From contig JAQXDI010000050.1 in assembly GCA_029251465.1 (NCBI GenBank), positions 1 through 50,296 of the forward strand: DNA of 50,296 bases, read 5' to 3'. The translations under genes were made by a program, and so were the position numbers. This DNA is from Ascidiaceihabitans sp. Lineage in GTDB: Bacteria; Pseudomonadota; Alphaproteobacteria; Rhodobacterales; Rhodobacteraceae. Of this stretch, positions 42,238 to 50,296 are shown in pieces. The notes beneath the pieces were generated by a model. That model searched no databases and was not told the DNA's origin. It saw nothing but the letters and a program-made list of their open reading frames with translations. Position 1 is the stretch's first letter, and every line of letters begins with the position of its first letter.

Positions 42238-43869
42238 ATGGTAGCAGCATCAGAACTTCCCATCGATACGACCGCTACGGCGACGCAAATGGCGGAAAAC
42301 ATCTTTGGCAACGGCGTCCAAGTGACCGGCGCGACGTTCTACGGTGACAATGATTCATCGGGTATTTACACCAACGGCGACACCGTTTCACCGGGCGTCA
42401 CGCCGGGCGATACAGGCGTCATTTTGTCGACTGGTGATGCCGAGGATTTCACAAATAGCGGTGGAAACGGCAACGGCAATGGGAATGGCAACAATGGTAA
42501 CGGCAATGGGAATGGCGGCCAACAGGCAAACCAAAGCACCAACACATCGACCAACACGAGCGGCATAAATAATTTCGGTCAATACAACTCAGCGGCCGGC
42601 ACAAACACCTATGACGCTGCAGTTTTGGATGTGGATTTCATCCCCGATGGTGATTTCATCACAATGCAGTTCGTCTTTTCGTCTGAAGAATATCCAGAAT
42701 TTCAAAACTCAGTCTATCAAGATTTCGTCGGTGTTTGGATCAACGGTAGCTACGTCGAAATGCAAGTGGGCAATGGCGAAACTGACCCTGGCAACATCAA
42801 CTCGACGAACAACGAAAACCTATACATCAGCAACTCCAACAGCGACTACAATACGGAAATGGATGGTTTTACCGTCACCATGACCTTGACGATTCCTGTC
42901 AATGAAGGTGAGACCAATTCGATCCGCATCGCAATCGCGGACGTGTCGGACAGTAACTATGATTCCAGCCTGCTGATCGCAGGAAATTCTGTGCAATCGC
43001 AAGTCATCGCCTTTGCTGATGAGACGCACCTTGATCCCAATGGGTCCAAGGATCTTGATGTACTTTCCAATGATCTCAATTTGGGCGGCGGTACACTGAC
43101 CATCACGCACCTGAACGGCGTGCCAGTAACGGTTGGTGTGCCAGTCACGCTGAACACCGGTCAAACCATCATGCTGAATGCTGATGGCACGATCAATTTG
43201 GTGGGTGACGGCGATACCGAAGATTTCAATTTTACCTACACAGTTGATAACGGCACCAACACCGACATTGGCGTGGTTAACGTCAGTTCGATCCCTTGCT
43301 TTGTCGCGGGTACGCTGATTGCGACCCCTGACGGGCAACGACCGGTGGAAACCTTGTGCTTGGGCGACATGGTCGTGACCAAAGACGACGGGCCACAACC
43401 TTTGCGCTGGATGGGGTCGCGCACCGTTCAGGCCCAAGACAACTTTGCCCCGATCCGTATTCGTGCCAACACCTTTGGCCAGCACGACGAATTGTTGGTG
43501 TCACCAGAACACCGCGTGTTGATCCGTGATAGCGTGGCCGAGCTGTTGTTTGGCGAACAAGAGGTGCTTGTCGCTGCCAAAGACTTGGTAAATGATCGGT
43601 CCGTCACTCGACGTGTGGGTGGGCAGGTGACCTATGTGCACCTGATGTTTGATCGCCACCAAGTTGTCTATTCCGAAGGGCTTGCCACCGAAAGCTTTCT
43701 GCCCGGCCCGCAAACCACCAAAAGTTTCGAGCGCACGATTGTCGACGAAATTTGCACGCTTTTCCCTGAAATAGACCCTGATACTGGGTTGGGATACAGC
43801 CCTGCAGCGCGACGTGTACTTAAGCATTTCGAGGCCAAGCTGCTTCGCAAAACCCAAGACGCGGCGTAA
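42238..43869 (+). CDS. Choice-of-anchor L and Hint_2 domain surface protein
   Basis: A 543-residue predicted extracellular protein without a classical signal peptide, suggesting a non-Sec route (inference). Residues ~12-260 match the choice-of-anchor L module (TATATQMAENIFGNGVQVTG, then DFITMQFVFSSEEYPEFQNS), interrupted by a Gly-Asn run at 75-94. A cadherin-like beta domain with VLSNDLNLGGGTLTITH covers ~260-350. The Hint_2 domain begins at Cys354 (PCFVAGTLIATPDGQRPVE) and keeps His425 (VSPEHRVLI) and His474, so self-processing is plausible. AGAGG precedes the ATG. Six bases separate it from the next Hint gene. A CtrA-type box lies upstream. Confidence 0.88.
   Translation: MVAASELPIDTTATATQMAENIFGNGVQVTGATFYGDNDSSGIYTNGDTVSPGVTPGDTGVILSTGDAEDFTNSGGNGNGNGNGNNGNGNGNGGQQANQSTNTSTNTSGINNFGQYNSAAGTNTYDAAVLDVDFIPDGDFITMQFVFSSEEYPEFQNSVYQDFVGVWINGSYVEMQVGNGETDPGNINSTNNENLYISNSNSDYNTEMDGFTVTMTLTIPVNEGETNSIRIAIADVSDSNYDSSLLIAGNSVQSQVIAFADETHLDPNGSKDLDVLSNDLNLGGGTLTITHLNGVPVTVGVPVTLNTGQTIMLNADGTINLVGDGDTEDFNFTYTVDNGTNTDIGVVNVSSIPCFVAGTLIATPDGQRPVETLCLGDMVVTKDDGPQPLRWMGSRTVQAQDNFAPIRIRANTFGQHDELLVSPEHRVLIRDSVAELLFGEQEVLVAAKDLVNDRSVTRRVGGQVTYVHLMFDRHQVVYSEGLATESFLPGPQTTKSFERTIVDEICTLFPEIDPDTGLGYSPAARRVLKHFEAKLLRKTQDAA
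42460..42519 (+). repeat. Gly-Asn repeat tract in the Hint gene
   Basis: Twenty codons (residues 75-94) alternate GGN and AAY, giving an imperfect six-base nucleotide repeat. It splits the choice-of-anchor L domain and may be a flexible loop. Such tracts can vary in length between strains. Confidence 0.7.
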
Positions 43870-43875
43870 CGCGAC

Positions 43876-44970
43876 ATGACGTGGATCGCTTCTGCTGATC
43901 ATCTTGAGGGACGGTTTTCGCCCCATGGATTGGGCGTGGATCGTCAGGCTGAACCGCAGCTGACGGTCGACCCATCCAGCTTGATGGTGCGCGGAACAAT
44001 CATGCTTGAAACGCGAATGAGCCCGAACGGCAAACCGCAGGTTTTGTTTGGCTACCAACGTGATTTTCCTTGGGCGCGCAGCTTGTCGATCCAGGCTATA
44101 CCCGGCGGTGGTATCGCGCTGGTGCATGAGCATGGTGATGACGTCAAACATGCGGCCCTGCGCTGGAAAGGCACGGGGCGTGCTGACATCGTGCGTATCA
44201 CATACGCATGGGATGCACCGCGCGGATGGGGTCGATTGTCGCTTGAACGGCCCGAAGATTCCACCGTTACGTCGGTCAATATCGTTAATCCAAAACCACT
44301 ATTTACCCAAGATTTGCATGACGTGATGTTGGCCAAAGGCGGGCGCACCTTGGCAAAAGACGCCGTATTTGTCGCTCTGTCTACCAAGATCGAACCGGTT
44401 GGTCCGATGCCAACGCTGTGCCCCTCCACGCCGATTTTGACCCCCTGTGGCACGCGGACTGCCGGCGGTTTGCAGCGCGGCGATACCGTTTCTACGCCCG
44501 ATGACGGAGCGGTTCCAATTCTGCACAGCATCCAACGCACCGTGCCAGCGCTGGGCAGCTTTGCCCCCATTCGCCTACGTGCGCCCTATTTCGGATTGCG
44601 CCGCGATATCATCGCCGCGCCCGATCAACGGTTGGTCATTCACGGATCGGATGTGGAATATATGTTTGGTCAGGAATCCGTGCTGGTCCCTGCGCGCCAC
44701 TTGGTTAACGGGTACGCCGCCCGGTACGAACCAACAGGCGGAACGGTCACATACACCCATCTTTTGCTGCCTGCACATCAAAGCTTAATGGTGGCAGGTG
44801 CCGCGCTCGAAAGCCTCTATATCGGACGTATTCGCCGCAAAGAGGCTGATTTGCAGGCTAGTATTTTGGCACCGCTTGATCGCAATAGCTTGCCAGAGCA
44901 TGGTAAACCGTTCTTTCCTATGCTCAAAGCGTTCGAAGCGATTGCGCTGGCTGCACATCGCGCGGCCTAA
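43876..44970 (+). CDS. Second Hint_2 protein, key residues altered
   Basis: A 364-residue protein. Residues ~1-170 form a beta-rich domain (concanavalin-like, with LETRMSPNGKPQVLFGYQ). Residues ~180-315 align with the Hint_2 domain of the preceding gene: SFAPIRLRAPYFGLRRDIIA, GQESVLVPARHLVNGYAARY and GGTVTYTHLLLPAHQSLMV. The position of the catalytic Cys is Thr180 (TLCPSTPI) with a Cys two residues on, and the catalytic His is Gln251 (APDQRLVI), so self-cleavage is doubtful. The stop-start gap to the upstream gene is six bases, so they are co-transcribed. The function is unknown. Confidence 0.85.
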   Translation: MTWIASADHLEGRFSPHGLGVDRQAEPQLTVDPSSLMVRGTIMLETRMSPNGKPQVLFGYQRDFPWARSLSIQAIPGGGIALVHEHGDDVKHAALRWKGTGRADIVRITYAWDAPRGWGRLSLERPEDSTVTSVNIVNPKPLFTQDLHDVMLAKGGRTLAKDAVFVALSTKIEPVGPMPTLCPSTPILTPCGTRTAGGLQRGDTVSTPDDGAVPILHSIQRTVPALGSFAPIRLRAPYFGLRRDIIAAPDQRLVIHGSDVEYMFGQESVLVPARHLVNGYAARYEPTGGTVTYTHLLLPAHQSLMVAGAALESLYIGRIRRKEADLQASILAPLDRNSLPEHGKPFFPMLKAFEAIALAAHRAA

Positions 44971-45005
44971 GCACTGCCACCGATTGATCAAACGAGACTG
45001 ACACC

Positions 45006-46058
45006 ATGTTCAAATTCATCGCATCTGCCATGTTCGCAATGGCCCTTGCCATTCCCGCGTTTGCCCAAGATTTAACGGTATCCACCGTAACCAGAGCCCC
45101 GTTTTCGATGGAAGAAAACAGTTCTGATACCGGCTTTTCAATCGAACTGTGGCGCGCTGTTGCCAAAGATTTAGGCCGTGATTTTCAGCTGATCCGCCAT
45201 GAAACCTTTGGTGAAATGCTAGAAGCGGTCAAATCTGGATCGTCCGATGTCGCCATCGCTAACATTTCAATCACGTCGCAACGTGAATTGGAAATGGACT
45301 TTACCCATCCGATTTTTGCCTCGGGTTTGCGCACGATGATCCCGCGCCAATCTGCATCTAACTTTTCTATTTTGTGGTCGCTGGCATCGTGGGATCTGTT
45401 TTTTGCGATCATGCTGGCATTTGGATTGCTGTTGTTGGGCGGCATGCTGATGTGGTTGTTTGAGCGCGACAAACAAGAATATTTTGACCGGCCCGCATCC
45501 AAAGCTGTGTTTCCCGCATTTTGGTGGGCTCTCAATCTGGTGGTGAACGGTGGATTCGAAGAACGAATGCCACGCTCGTTCATGGGCCGTATCTTTGGCG
45601 TGCTTTTGGTGATCTCATCACTGTTCATCGTGTCCATTTTTGTGGCGCGGATCACAGCGGCAATGACCGTCAGCGCTATCGAAAGCTCGGTTGGTTCTGT
45701 GAATGATTTGTACGGGAAACGCGTTGGCACAGTCACCAACAGCACAGCGCAATTGTTCCTGGATTCCCGCGATATTCGGTCCCAAGAGTTCACTGGTTTT
45801 CAGGCGCTTGTGAAGGCATTTGAGGAAGAAGAAGTTGACGCAGTTGTCTTTGATTCACCAATTTTGGCGTATTATGTGAACACGGATGGTGCCAAAATCG
45901 CAGAGCTGGCAGGTCCGATTTTCCAGCAAGAAAATTATGGAGTTGCCTTGCCCACGGACAGCCCGTTGAACGAGCCGATCAATCAGTCACTGCTTAAGCT
46001 GCGTGAAAACGGAACCTACGCGACGCTCTACCGTAAATGGTTTGGTGAATCGCCTTAG
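45006..46058 (+). CDS. Prokaryotic ionotropic glutamate receptor-like protein
   Basis: A 350-residue protein that combines a split periplasmic amino-acid-binding fold with an inserted pore module. Signal peptide 1-20. Lobe S1 is about 21-120 (ITSQRELEMDFTHPIFASGL). Membrane segment TM1 is at 128-152, a pore-loop-like segment (FPAFWWALNLVVNGGF) at 169-184 and TM2 at 192-217. Lobe S2 is at about 228-350. The FWWAL start of the loop matches K+-channel receptors such as GluR0, but the filter TVGYG is absent (VVNGGFEER instead). Ligand and ion selectivity are therefore unknown. It follows the Hint genes by 35 bp and converges on the small gene at 46062. Confidence 0.85.
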   Translation: MFKFIASAMFAMALAIPAFAQDLTVSTVTRAPFSMEENSSDTGFSIELWRAVAKDLGRDFQLIRHETFGEMLEAVKSGSSDVAIANISITSQRELEMDFTHPIFASGLRTMIPRQSASNFSILWSLASWDLFFAIMLAFGLLLLGGMLMWLFERDKQEYFDRPASKAVFPAFWWALNLVVNGGFEERMPRSFMGRIFGVLLVISSLFIVSIFVARITAAMTVSAIESSVGSVNDLYGKRVGTVTNSTAQLFLDSRDIRSQEFTGFQALVKAFEEEEVDAVVFDSPILAYYVNTDGAKIAELAGPIFQQENYGVALPTDSPLNEPINQSLLKLRENGTYATLYRKWFGESP

Positions 46059-46061
46059 GCG

Positions 46062-46412
46062 TCAGTCAAAAAACGGGGTCATCTGCGCGATGATTACCGA
46101 ATTCTCGTCCAATGCGCGCTGCATCAGATCGCGTTCTTCGTCGTCGATTTCGTGACCTTCGGCCTCGCGTTCAGCCAAGGTGCCGTAGCCTGTCACGTCC
46201 AGCGGCGCGGTGTCCGCCTGTTTCAGGATCGCAACTGTTTCGCGCACGGCCTCAGCCTCGTCGATGCCGCTGGCAAAGCACATCAACGCAGCACCCGTCG
46301 CCTTGGGTGGCAAGCCATCACCATCCTTGCGGCCGATTTCGACCAGCAGGGTATAGACCTGCTGGCGCGACGGCTTTTTGGGCTTAGGCGTATTTTGGGG
46401 CGTATCAGTCAC
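46062..46412 (-). CDS. Uncharacterised small protein coupled to dapD
   Basis: I do not recognise it. A 116-residue acidic, soluble protein. The start is GTG 46412, eight bases inside dapD (TGA of dapD at 46405-46407), which suggests translational coupling. A Lys/Pro-rich N terminus ([16 protein letters not shown]) is followed by [20 protein letters not shown] and an acidic C terminus ending MTPFFD. No membrane segment. Confidence 0.7.
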   Translation of the reverse strand: MTDTPQNTPKPKKPSRQQVYTLLVEIGRKDGDGLPPKATGAALMCFASGIDEAEAVRETVAILKQADTAPLDVTGYGTLAEREAEGHEIDDEERDLMQRALDENSVIIAQMTPFFD

Positions 46413-47232
46413 GCAACAGCTCGTTGATCGAAGTTTTTGAGCGCGTTTTTGCATCAACCCGTTTTACGATGACAGCGCAATACAGATTCACACCGTTCTT
46501 GGATGGCATCGTGCCTGAGACTACGACAGACCCAGCTGGAACTTCGCCGTAAGTCACTTCGCCGGTTTCGCGGTCGACGATTTTGGTTGACTGACCGATG
46601 TACACGCCCATGCCCAACACGGCACCTTCGCGCACGATCACGCCTTCGACAACTTCGGAACGCGCGCCGATGAAACACCCGTCTTCGATGATTGTCGGCC
46701 CTGCTTGCATGGGTTCCAGAACGCCGCCAATGCCGACGCCGCCAGACAAGTGAACGTTCTTGCCGATTTGGGCGCAAGACCCGACAGAGGCCCACGTATC
46801 AACCATGGTGCCTGTGTCGACGTAGGCACCCAAGTTCACAAACGATGGCATCAACACAACACCGGGCGCGATGTAGGCGGATTTGCGAGCGATGGCGCCT
46901 GGGACTGCGCGGAAACCCGCAGCGGTCCATTCGTTTTCGCCCCAGCCGTGGAATTTGCTGTCGACTTTGTCGAACCAGCTGACGCCTTGCGGGCCACCGG
47001 ATTGCATTTCCATGTCCTTGAGGCGGAAACCCAACAACACGGCCTTTTTCGCCCACTGGTTTACGTGCCAATCGCCATTGTCCTGACGTTCGGCAACGCG
47101 CAAACCGCCGCCGTCCAGCGCGTTCAACGTGTCCATGATCGCGTCACGGGTTTCGCCGGTTGTTGCTGGCGTGATTGTGTCACGTGCGTCCCATGCGGCT
47201 TCGATTGCGGTTTCAAGCTGTGCGTTTGACAT
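46405..47232 (-). CDS. dapD: Tetrahydrodipicolinate N-succinyltransferase
   Basis: Succinyl-CoA-dependent step of diaminopimelate/lysine synthesis. The 275-residue enzyme has an N-terminal helical domain (residues 1-100) and a left-handed beta-helix of hexapeptide repeats (about 105-235; for example [20 protein letters not shown], then [17 protein letters not shown]). The conserved [20 protein letters not shown] is present. Start ATG 47232 follows GAGGGGAAAT. Its partner step, dapE, is encoded 4-6 kb away. Confidence 0.96.
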   Translation of the reverse strand: MSNAQLETAIEAAWDARDTITPATTGETRDAIMDTLNALDGGGLRVAERQDNGDWHVNQWAKKAVLLGFRLKDMEMQSGGPQGVSWFDKVDSKFHGWGENEWTAAGFRAVPGAIARKSAYIAPGVVLMPSFVNLGAYVDTGTMVDTWASVGSCAQIGKNVHLSGGVGIGGVLEPMQAGPTIIEDGCFIGARSEVVEGVIVREGAVLGMGVYIGQSTKIVDRETGEVTYGEVPAGSVVVSGTMPSKNGVNLYCAVIVKRVDAKTRSKTSINELLRD

Positions 47233-47355
47233 CGTATTTCCCCTCAAAAACTGTTGGCGCGCTTAGACAACAAACTGTGCGTTTGTGCAATCATATCTGG
47301 GCAAGGCAGTCAGCGCAGGTTACGCCTGTGTCCAAACATAATGAGGACGACAGTA

Positions 47356-48198
47356 ATGAGCAAAAAACAAGCACATCCGTTTCGCGATGCACATACCGAT
47401 CGCACAGCAGCCAAAGGGGTTCCCGATACGCCGCAAACGCGCGCGTCGGCTTATGCCTTGGCCTTTGCGGATGATGATTTCATGTGTCGCGACGAACTGC
47501 GTCCGGTGCGCTTGCAATTGGAATTGCTCAAGCCCGAAATGCTGCTGGACGAAGCAGGGATTCAAAGCACGATTGTGATGTTTGGCGGTGCCCGTATTCC
47601 TGAACCTGCTAAAAAGGAAACTGCCCGCACCAAAACACTGGCTGACCTGTCAGTTTTCTACGACGAGGCGCGTGAATTTGCGCGTCTTATGACGCTGAAA
47701 TCTATGGAAAGTGGCGGTACTGAAGACGTCATCGTGACCGGTGGTGGCCCCGGTGTGATGGAGGCGGGAAACCGCGGCGCTGTCGAAGCGGGTGGTGCGT
47801 CAATCGGGCTGAACATTGTGCTGCCGTTCGAACAGGCACCGAATGCCTATGTGACGCCGGATTTGTGTTTCAACTTTCACTACTTTGCGATCCGCAAAAT
47901 GCATTTCCTGATGCGTGCCAAGGCGATTACCGTATTTCCCGGCGGCTTTGGAACGCTGGATGAATTGTTTGAAGCGTTGACCCTTATCCAAACCGGTCGC
48001 ATGCAGCGCGTGCCGTTTTTGCTGTTTGGCAAAAAGTTTTGGGATGGCATCATCAACTGGGATGTGCTGGCTGATGCAGGCACGATTTCTGCCGAAGATC
48101 TGGACCTGTTCCGCTTTGTTGACACCGCCCAAGAGGCGATGGACCTTATCGACAACTGGGAAGTCGGCGAGATGCGCAAGGAAATTCCGGGCCGCTAA
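47356..48198 (+). CDS. LOG-family nucleoside 5'-monophosphate phosphoribohydrolase
   Basis: Removes the base from nucleotide monophosphates (in plants, from cytokinin nucleotides). The protein has 280 residues. ATG 47356 (MSKKQAHPFRDAHTD) is preceded by GAGGA. It has VTGGGPGVMEAGNRGAVEAG near residue 131 and VFPGGFGTLDELFEALTLIQ near 193, the two signatures of the LOG/PpnN family. It diverges from dapD over 123 bp. Older annotations call such proteins lysine decarboxylase-like, which is incorrect. Confidence 0.9.
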   Translation: MSKKQAHPFRDAHTDRTAAKGVPDTPQTRASAYALAFADDDFMCRDELRPVRLQLELLKPEMLLDEAGIQSTIVMFGGARIPEPAKKETARTKTLADLSVFYDEAREFARLMTLKSMESGGTEDVIVTGGGPGVMEAGNRGAVEAGGASIGLNIVLPFEQAPNAYVTPDLCFNFHYFAIRKMHFLMRAKAITVFPGGFGTLDELFEALTLIQTGRMQRVPFLLFGKKFWDGIINWDVLADAGTISAEDLDLFRFVDTAQEAMDLIDNWEVGEMRKEIPGR

Positions 48199-48246
48199 AA
48201 ATCGCGTTTTGCCTGTGAGGCTGAGTGAAGTGCAGAACCGTGCTGC

Positions 48247-48447
48247 TCAGACGCTCAGTTCAGCAGGCAATGCGCAAACTTCTACGTGATGCGGCAAAGT
48301 TTCGATAACCTGACCGGCGTCTGTTTCGCGGATGCCATAGCCAAACCCGGCCAGACGGTGTTTCCATTCGCGCGTTGACAGCGCTTTGTTGCGTTCAGTT
48401 GCGACCAGCTCGACCACTTGTGCTGTGATGAAAGCGTCTTGGTTCAT
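48247..48447 (-). CDS. Small uncharacterised protein, 66 residues
   Basis: Small soluble protein of unknown role (MNQDAFITAQVVELVATERN at the N terminus). The ATG at 48447 has no clear ribosome site; the frame is open up to 48510. Its base usage resembles neighbouring genes and the sequence is not low-complexity (KHRLAGFGYGIRETDAG), so it is probably real. It converges on the LOG gene. Confidence 0.6.
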   Translation of the reverse strand: MNQDAFITAQVVELVATERNKALSTREWKHRLAGFGYGIRETDAGQVIETLPHHVEVCALPAELSV

Positions 48448-48592
48448 GATAATAGATATTGTTTTGCTCCAATTCGTTTGTTGTTCGAGATGAACTTGCC
48501 CGCGCAGCACGGCAGGAAACGTACTAAACTGGGGCCATTAGGCGGCAAATTACGCACAATGTGGCAAGGTTGACTGTATTGAGCGAAAATCT

Positions 48593-48620
48593 GCAACAAT
48601 CAGACACCCAATATTGTTGC
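48593..48620. repeat. Inverted repeat upstream of the metalloprotease gene
   Basis: GCAACAAT (48593-48600) and ATTGTTGC (48613-48620) are perfect eight-base arms with a 12-base spacer, about 105 bp ahead of the ATG. A TTAACC half-site follows at 48627. It could be an operator or a hairpin in the leader. The rest of the 276-bp gap shows nothing else clear. Confidence 0.4.
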
Positions 48621-48723
48621 GAAATCTTAACCAAACTGTTTACGAAACGTGCTTAATTGAACCTAACGTAGCCACATTTAGTAAATAGGTTACTTACAAC
48701 CATGTGTTTTTTGAGGAAAATGA

Positions 48724-50168
48724 AATGACCTTTGTAACAGATTATACTGCACTACCCATCCTATGCGCCGGGCCGCTGGAATGCACAGGCTGATGTCGGA
48801 ACGCAGACAATTGTTACCTACAGTTTTACAGATTTAGCTGATCTGCAGTCATTAGAGGACTACGACCCATACGGGGCGACGTCCTACTGGTCCTATTCGG
48901 AAACGCAGCGCACGTTGTTCCGCGAAGTCATTGCCAAATACGAAGAAGTTGCAGGCGTTAAATTCGTCGAGGTCCAAGGATCGTCCATGATCAACGTCTT
49001 TGGTGCCGAAGTATCAGGCGTTGGTGGCTGGGCGAATATTCCGTTCTCGACAACATACGGTGACAATCCGACCGGCAACGGTAACTTTGTGAATGCTTAT
49101 CAAAACATGGGCGAAGGCGACTATGGATACCAAGTGAACCTGCACGAACTGGGTCACGCCATGGGCTTGCAACACCCGCACGAAGGCGACTTAACGCTGG
49201 ACCCGACACTTGATACCCAAGCCAACACTGTCATGACTTACAACATCGAAAACCCTTACGTGACCGAACTAGAGATCTTTGACATCCAAGCCATGCAGCA
49301 CATTTATGGCACGGCCGATCAAATCGACAACTGGCGCGTTTCCGTTGATGCCAACGACCTCATCACGATCAAATCCTCCAACCAAGCCGAAGTCGTTTTG
49401 GCCACGGATCAAGACAACCTGATCTTTACCTATGCCGGCGACGACGAAGTTATCGGGCGTGAAGGCAACGACAAAGTGTTCTCTGGCGGTGGCAGCGATA
49501 CCATAACGGGTGCCAAAGGCGACGACAGCCTGTATGGCGGCGCAGGCGAAGATACCCTGTACGGCGGCGATGATGACGACAGCCTGTTTGGCGGCGCAGA
49601 CGACGATTATCTTGATGGCGGCAACGGCACGGATCGACTGTTCGGCAGCGGCGGCAACGACGACGATTTCGTCGTGGGCGGCGATGGTGCCGATCTGCTG
49701 TACGGCGATATTGACGCGAACCCGTATTCTGGCAATGCGACCAGCCATGACCGCGTGTCTGGCAACAATGGCAATGACACAATCTACGGCGGCGAAGGCA
49801 ACGACTATCTGATTGGCGGCAATGACGATGATTTGGTCGAAGGCGGCTATGGCAACGACACGTTGATCGGCAACTCTGGCAATGACACTCTGCGCGGCGG
49901 TGACGGATCCGACCGTATGTTCGGTGGCGGCGGGTCAGACACCTTTGTGTTCGACGGGGCAGATGCCAACGAAAAAGACTACATCTTTGGCTTTGAATTC
50001 AATTCAGACCTTATCGATATTTCGGCCATCGGCTTTACCTCGATCAACCAGCTGACGATCACGCAGCGTGGCGCGCACACTGACATTTCGTACAGCGACT
50101 GGTTTGAAATCACGCTGGCCAGTCGTGACGCGTCACTGCTGGATGCGAACGACTTTGTGTTCGCCTAA
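48724..50168 (+). pseudogene. Serralysin-family RTX metalloprotease with N-terminal frameshift
   Basis: ATG 48724 has a good GAGGAAAA site and encodes MTFVTDYTAL, the start typical of this family, then runs into a TGA at 48790. Another frame, open from the TAA at 48735-48737, encodes HYPSYAPGRWNAQADVGTQT and the whole rest of the protease. Dropping one C of CCC at 48755-48757 would join them (TALPSYAPGRWN). The zinc motif HELGHAMGLQH is at 49143-49175, the Met-turn VMTYN follows, then Ca-binding GGxGxD repeats and a C terminus ending DANDFVFA as in type I secretion substrates. No propeptide is seen. No secretion genes are nearby. If the frameshift is real, only an internal TTG start (48915) remains. 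Confidence 0.8.
49437..49953 (+). repeat. RTX calcium-binding nonapeptide repeats
   Basis: About fifteen glycine-aspartate repeats of the type GGxGxDxLx fill this part of the protease (for example YGGAGEDTLYGGDDDDSLFG). They form a calcium-dependent beta roll and are a mark of type I secreted proteins. Confidence 0.9.
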
Positions 50169-50174
50169 ATTTAC

Positions 50175-50296
50175 GAGATCCTAGGGTCAGGACCCATTAA
50201 CTGATTGAGCCTGTCGTGTTGTTATGATTCACGACCCCTAGTTGTAGGGGGATATGATGAGCAATTTGTATTGGCTGACTGAGGCGCAGATGCAGC
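50175..50296. mobile_element. Left end of an IS5-like insertion sequence (truncated by window)
   Basis: A probable terminal sequence (GAGATCCTAGGGTCAGGACC) starts six bases after the protease stop and includes the palindrome GGGTCAGGACCC (50184-50195). It is followed by a transposase start. The exact end and any target-site duplication cannot be fixed because the right end is outside the window. Confidence 0.65.
50257..50296 (+). CDS. IS5-family transposase, N-terminal fragment
   Basis: Only thirteen residues are present (MSNLYWLTEAQMQ). This is the N terminus I associate with IS5-family transposases of the SNLYWLT(D/E)AQM type. AGGGGG lies upstream; an ATG one codon earlier is also possible. 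The gene runs off the window. Confidence 0.7.
   Translation, partial: MSNLYWLTEAQMQ

Noticed and set aside
42460..42519. CRISPR-like or tandem DNA repeat array
   Set aside because: It is a coding Gly-Asn tract in frame with the Hint gene, without unique spacers.
42820..43485. 221-codon open frame on the minus strand within the Hint gene
   Set aside because: Antisense shadow of strongly supported domains on the plus strand.
47254..47355. 34-codon N-terminal extension of the LOG protein
   Set aside because: ATG 47356 has GAGGA upstream and gives the normal family N terminus; the extension overlaps the divergent promoter region of dapD.
49269..49748. 159-codon open frame on the minus strand inside the RTX region
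   Set aside because: Antisense to the regular RTX repeats, which create open reverse frames by codon bias.

Overview
The window looks like chromosomal DNA of an alphaproteobacterium of the Rhodobacteraceae (Roseobacter group). The reasons are the FlaF/FlbT flagellin control pair, a rod-binding-only FlgJ, a DUF1217 flagellar protein, Hint_2-domain proteins with a choice-of-anchor L module, an RTX serralysin, and a TTAA-N7-TTAA CtrA-type box. Gene density is high. No gap between genes exceeds 300 bases; the largest are about 276 bp (48448-48723), 264 bp (41974-42237), 216 bp (15889-16104) and 213 bp (29614-29826). I saw no rRNA, tRNA or CRISPR array.

1-19030 is one large part of a flagellar cluster, in alternating transcription blocks. 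(+) 3-7031: a helical-repeat protein, a lytic transglycosylase, flhA, fliR, flhB and a FliJ-like coiled coil. (-) 11579-7028: flgB, flgC, fliE, fliQ, flgF, flgG, flgA, flgH, fliL (rod, export and ring genes). (+) fliI. (-) 15888-13032: fliC, flaF, flbT, DUF1217. (-) 16738-16105: flgJ and a FlgN-like chaperone. (+) 16854-19030: fliK, flgD. The MS-ring, C-ring, motor, hook and fliP genes are not in this window.

19027-20352 is UDP-glucose dehydrogenase. 20474-34680 is an amine-compound uptake and catabolism island. It holds a leftward potF-potG-potH-potI operon ending in a PuuB-like FAD oxidoreductase, a divergent SpuC-like aminotransferase, a leftward pair of DoeA/EutD-type hydrolase and ArgE-type deacetylase, and a rightward second polyamine-type ABC system (potA-potD-potB-potC) with unusual permeases. 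Strong hairpins follow both solute-binding protein genes, and a similar one follows fliC.

34677-41973 is housekeeping and miscellaneous: an MltB-type transglycosylase, a WYL-type regulator broken by an in-frame stop, a GST-like protein, and the operon dapE-GNAT-DUF2064 transferase-rnr. 42238-44970 carries two tandem Hint-domain genes behind a full CtrA-type box; the second lacks the key Hint residues. Next is a glutamate-receptor-like protein with an atypical pore loop, then dapD with a small coupled gene, and a LOG-family protein. The window ends with a secreted RTX metalloprotease gene with a frameshift near its start and the left end of an IS5-like element just behind it.

The most unusual items are the two Hint genes under a CtrA-type site, the receptor-channel protein, and the DoeA/ArgE/aminotransferase set next to two polyamine-type importers.
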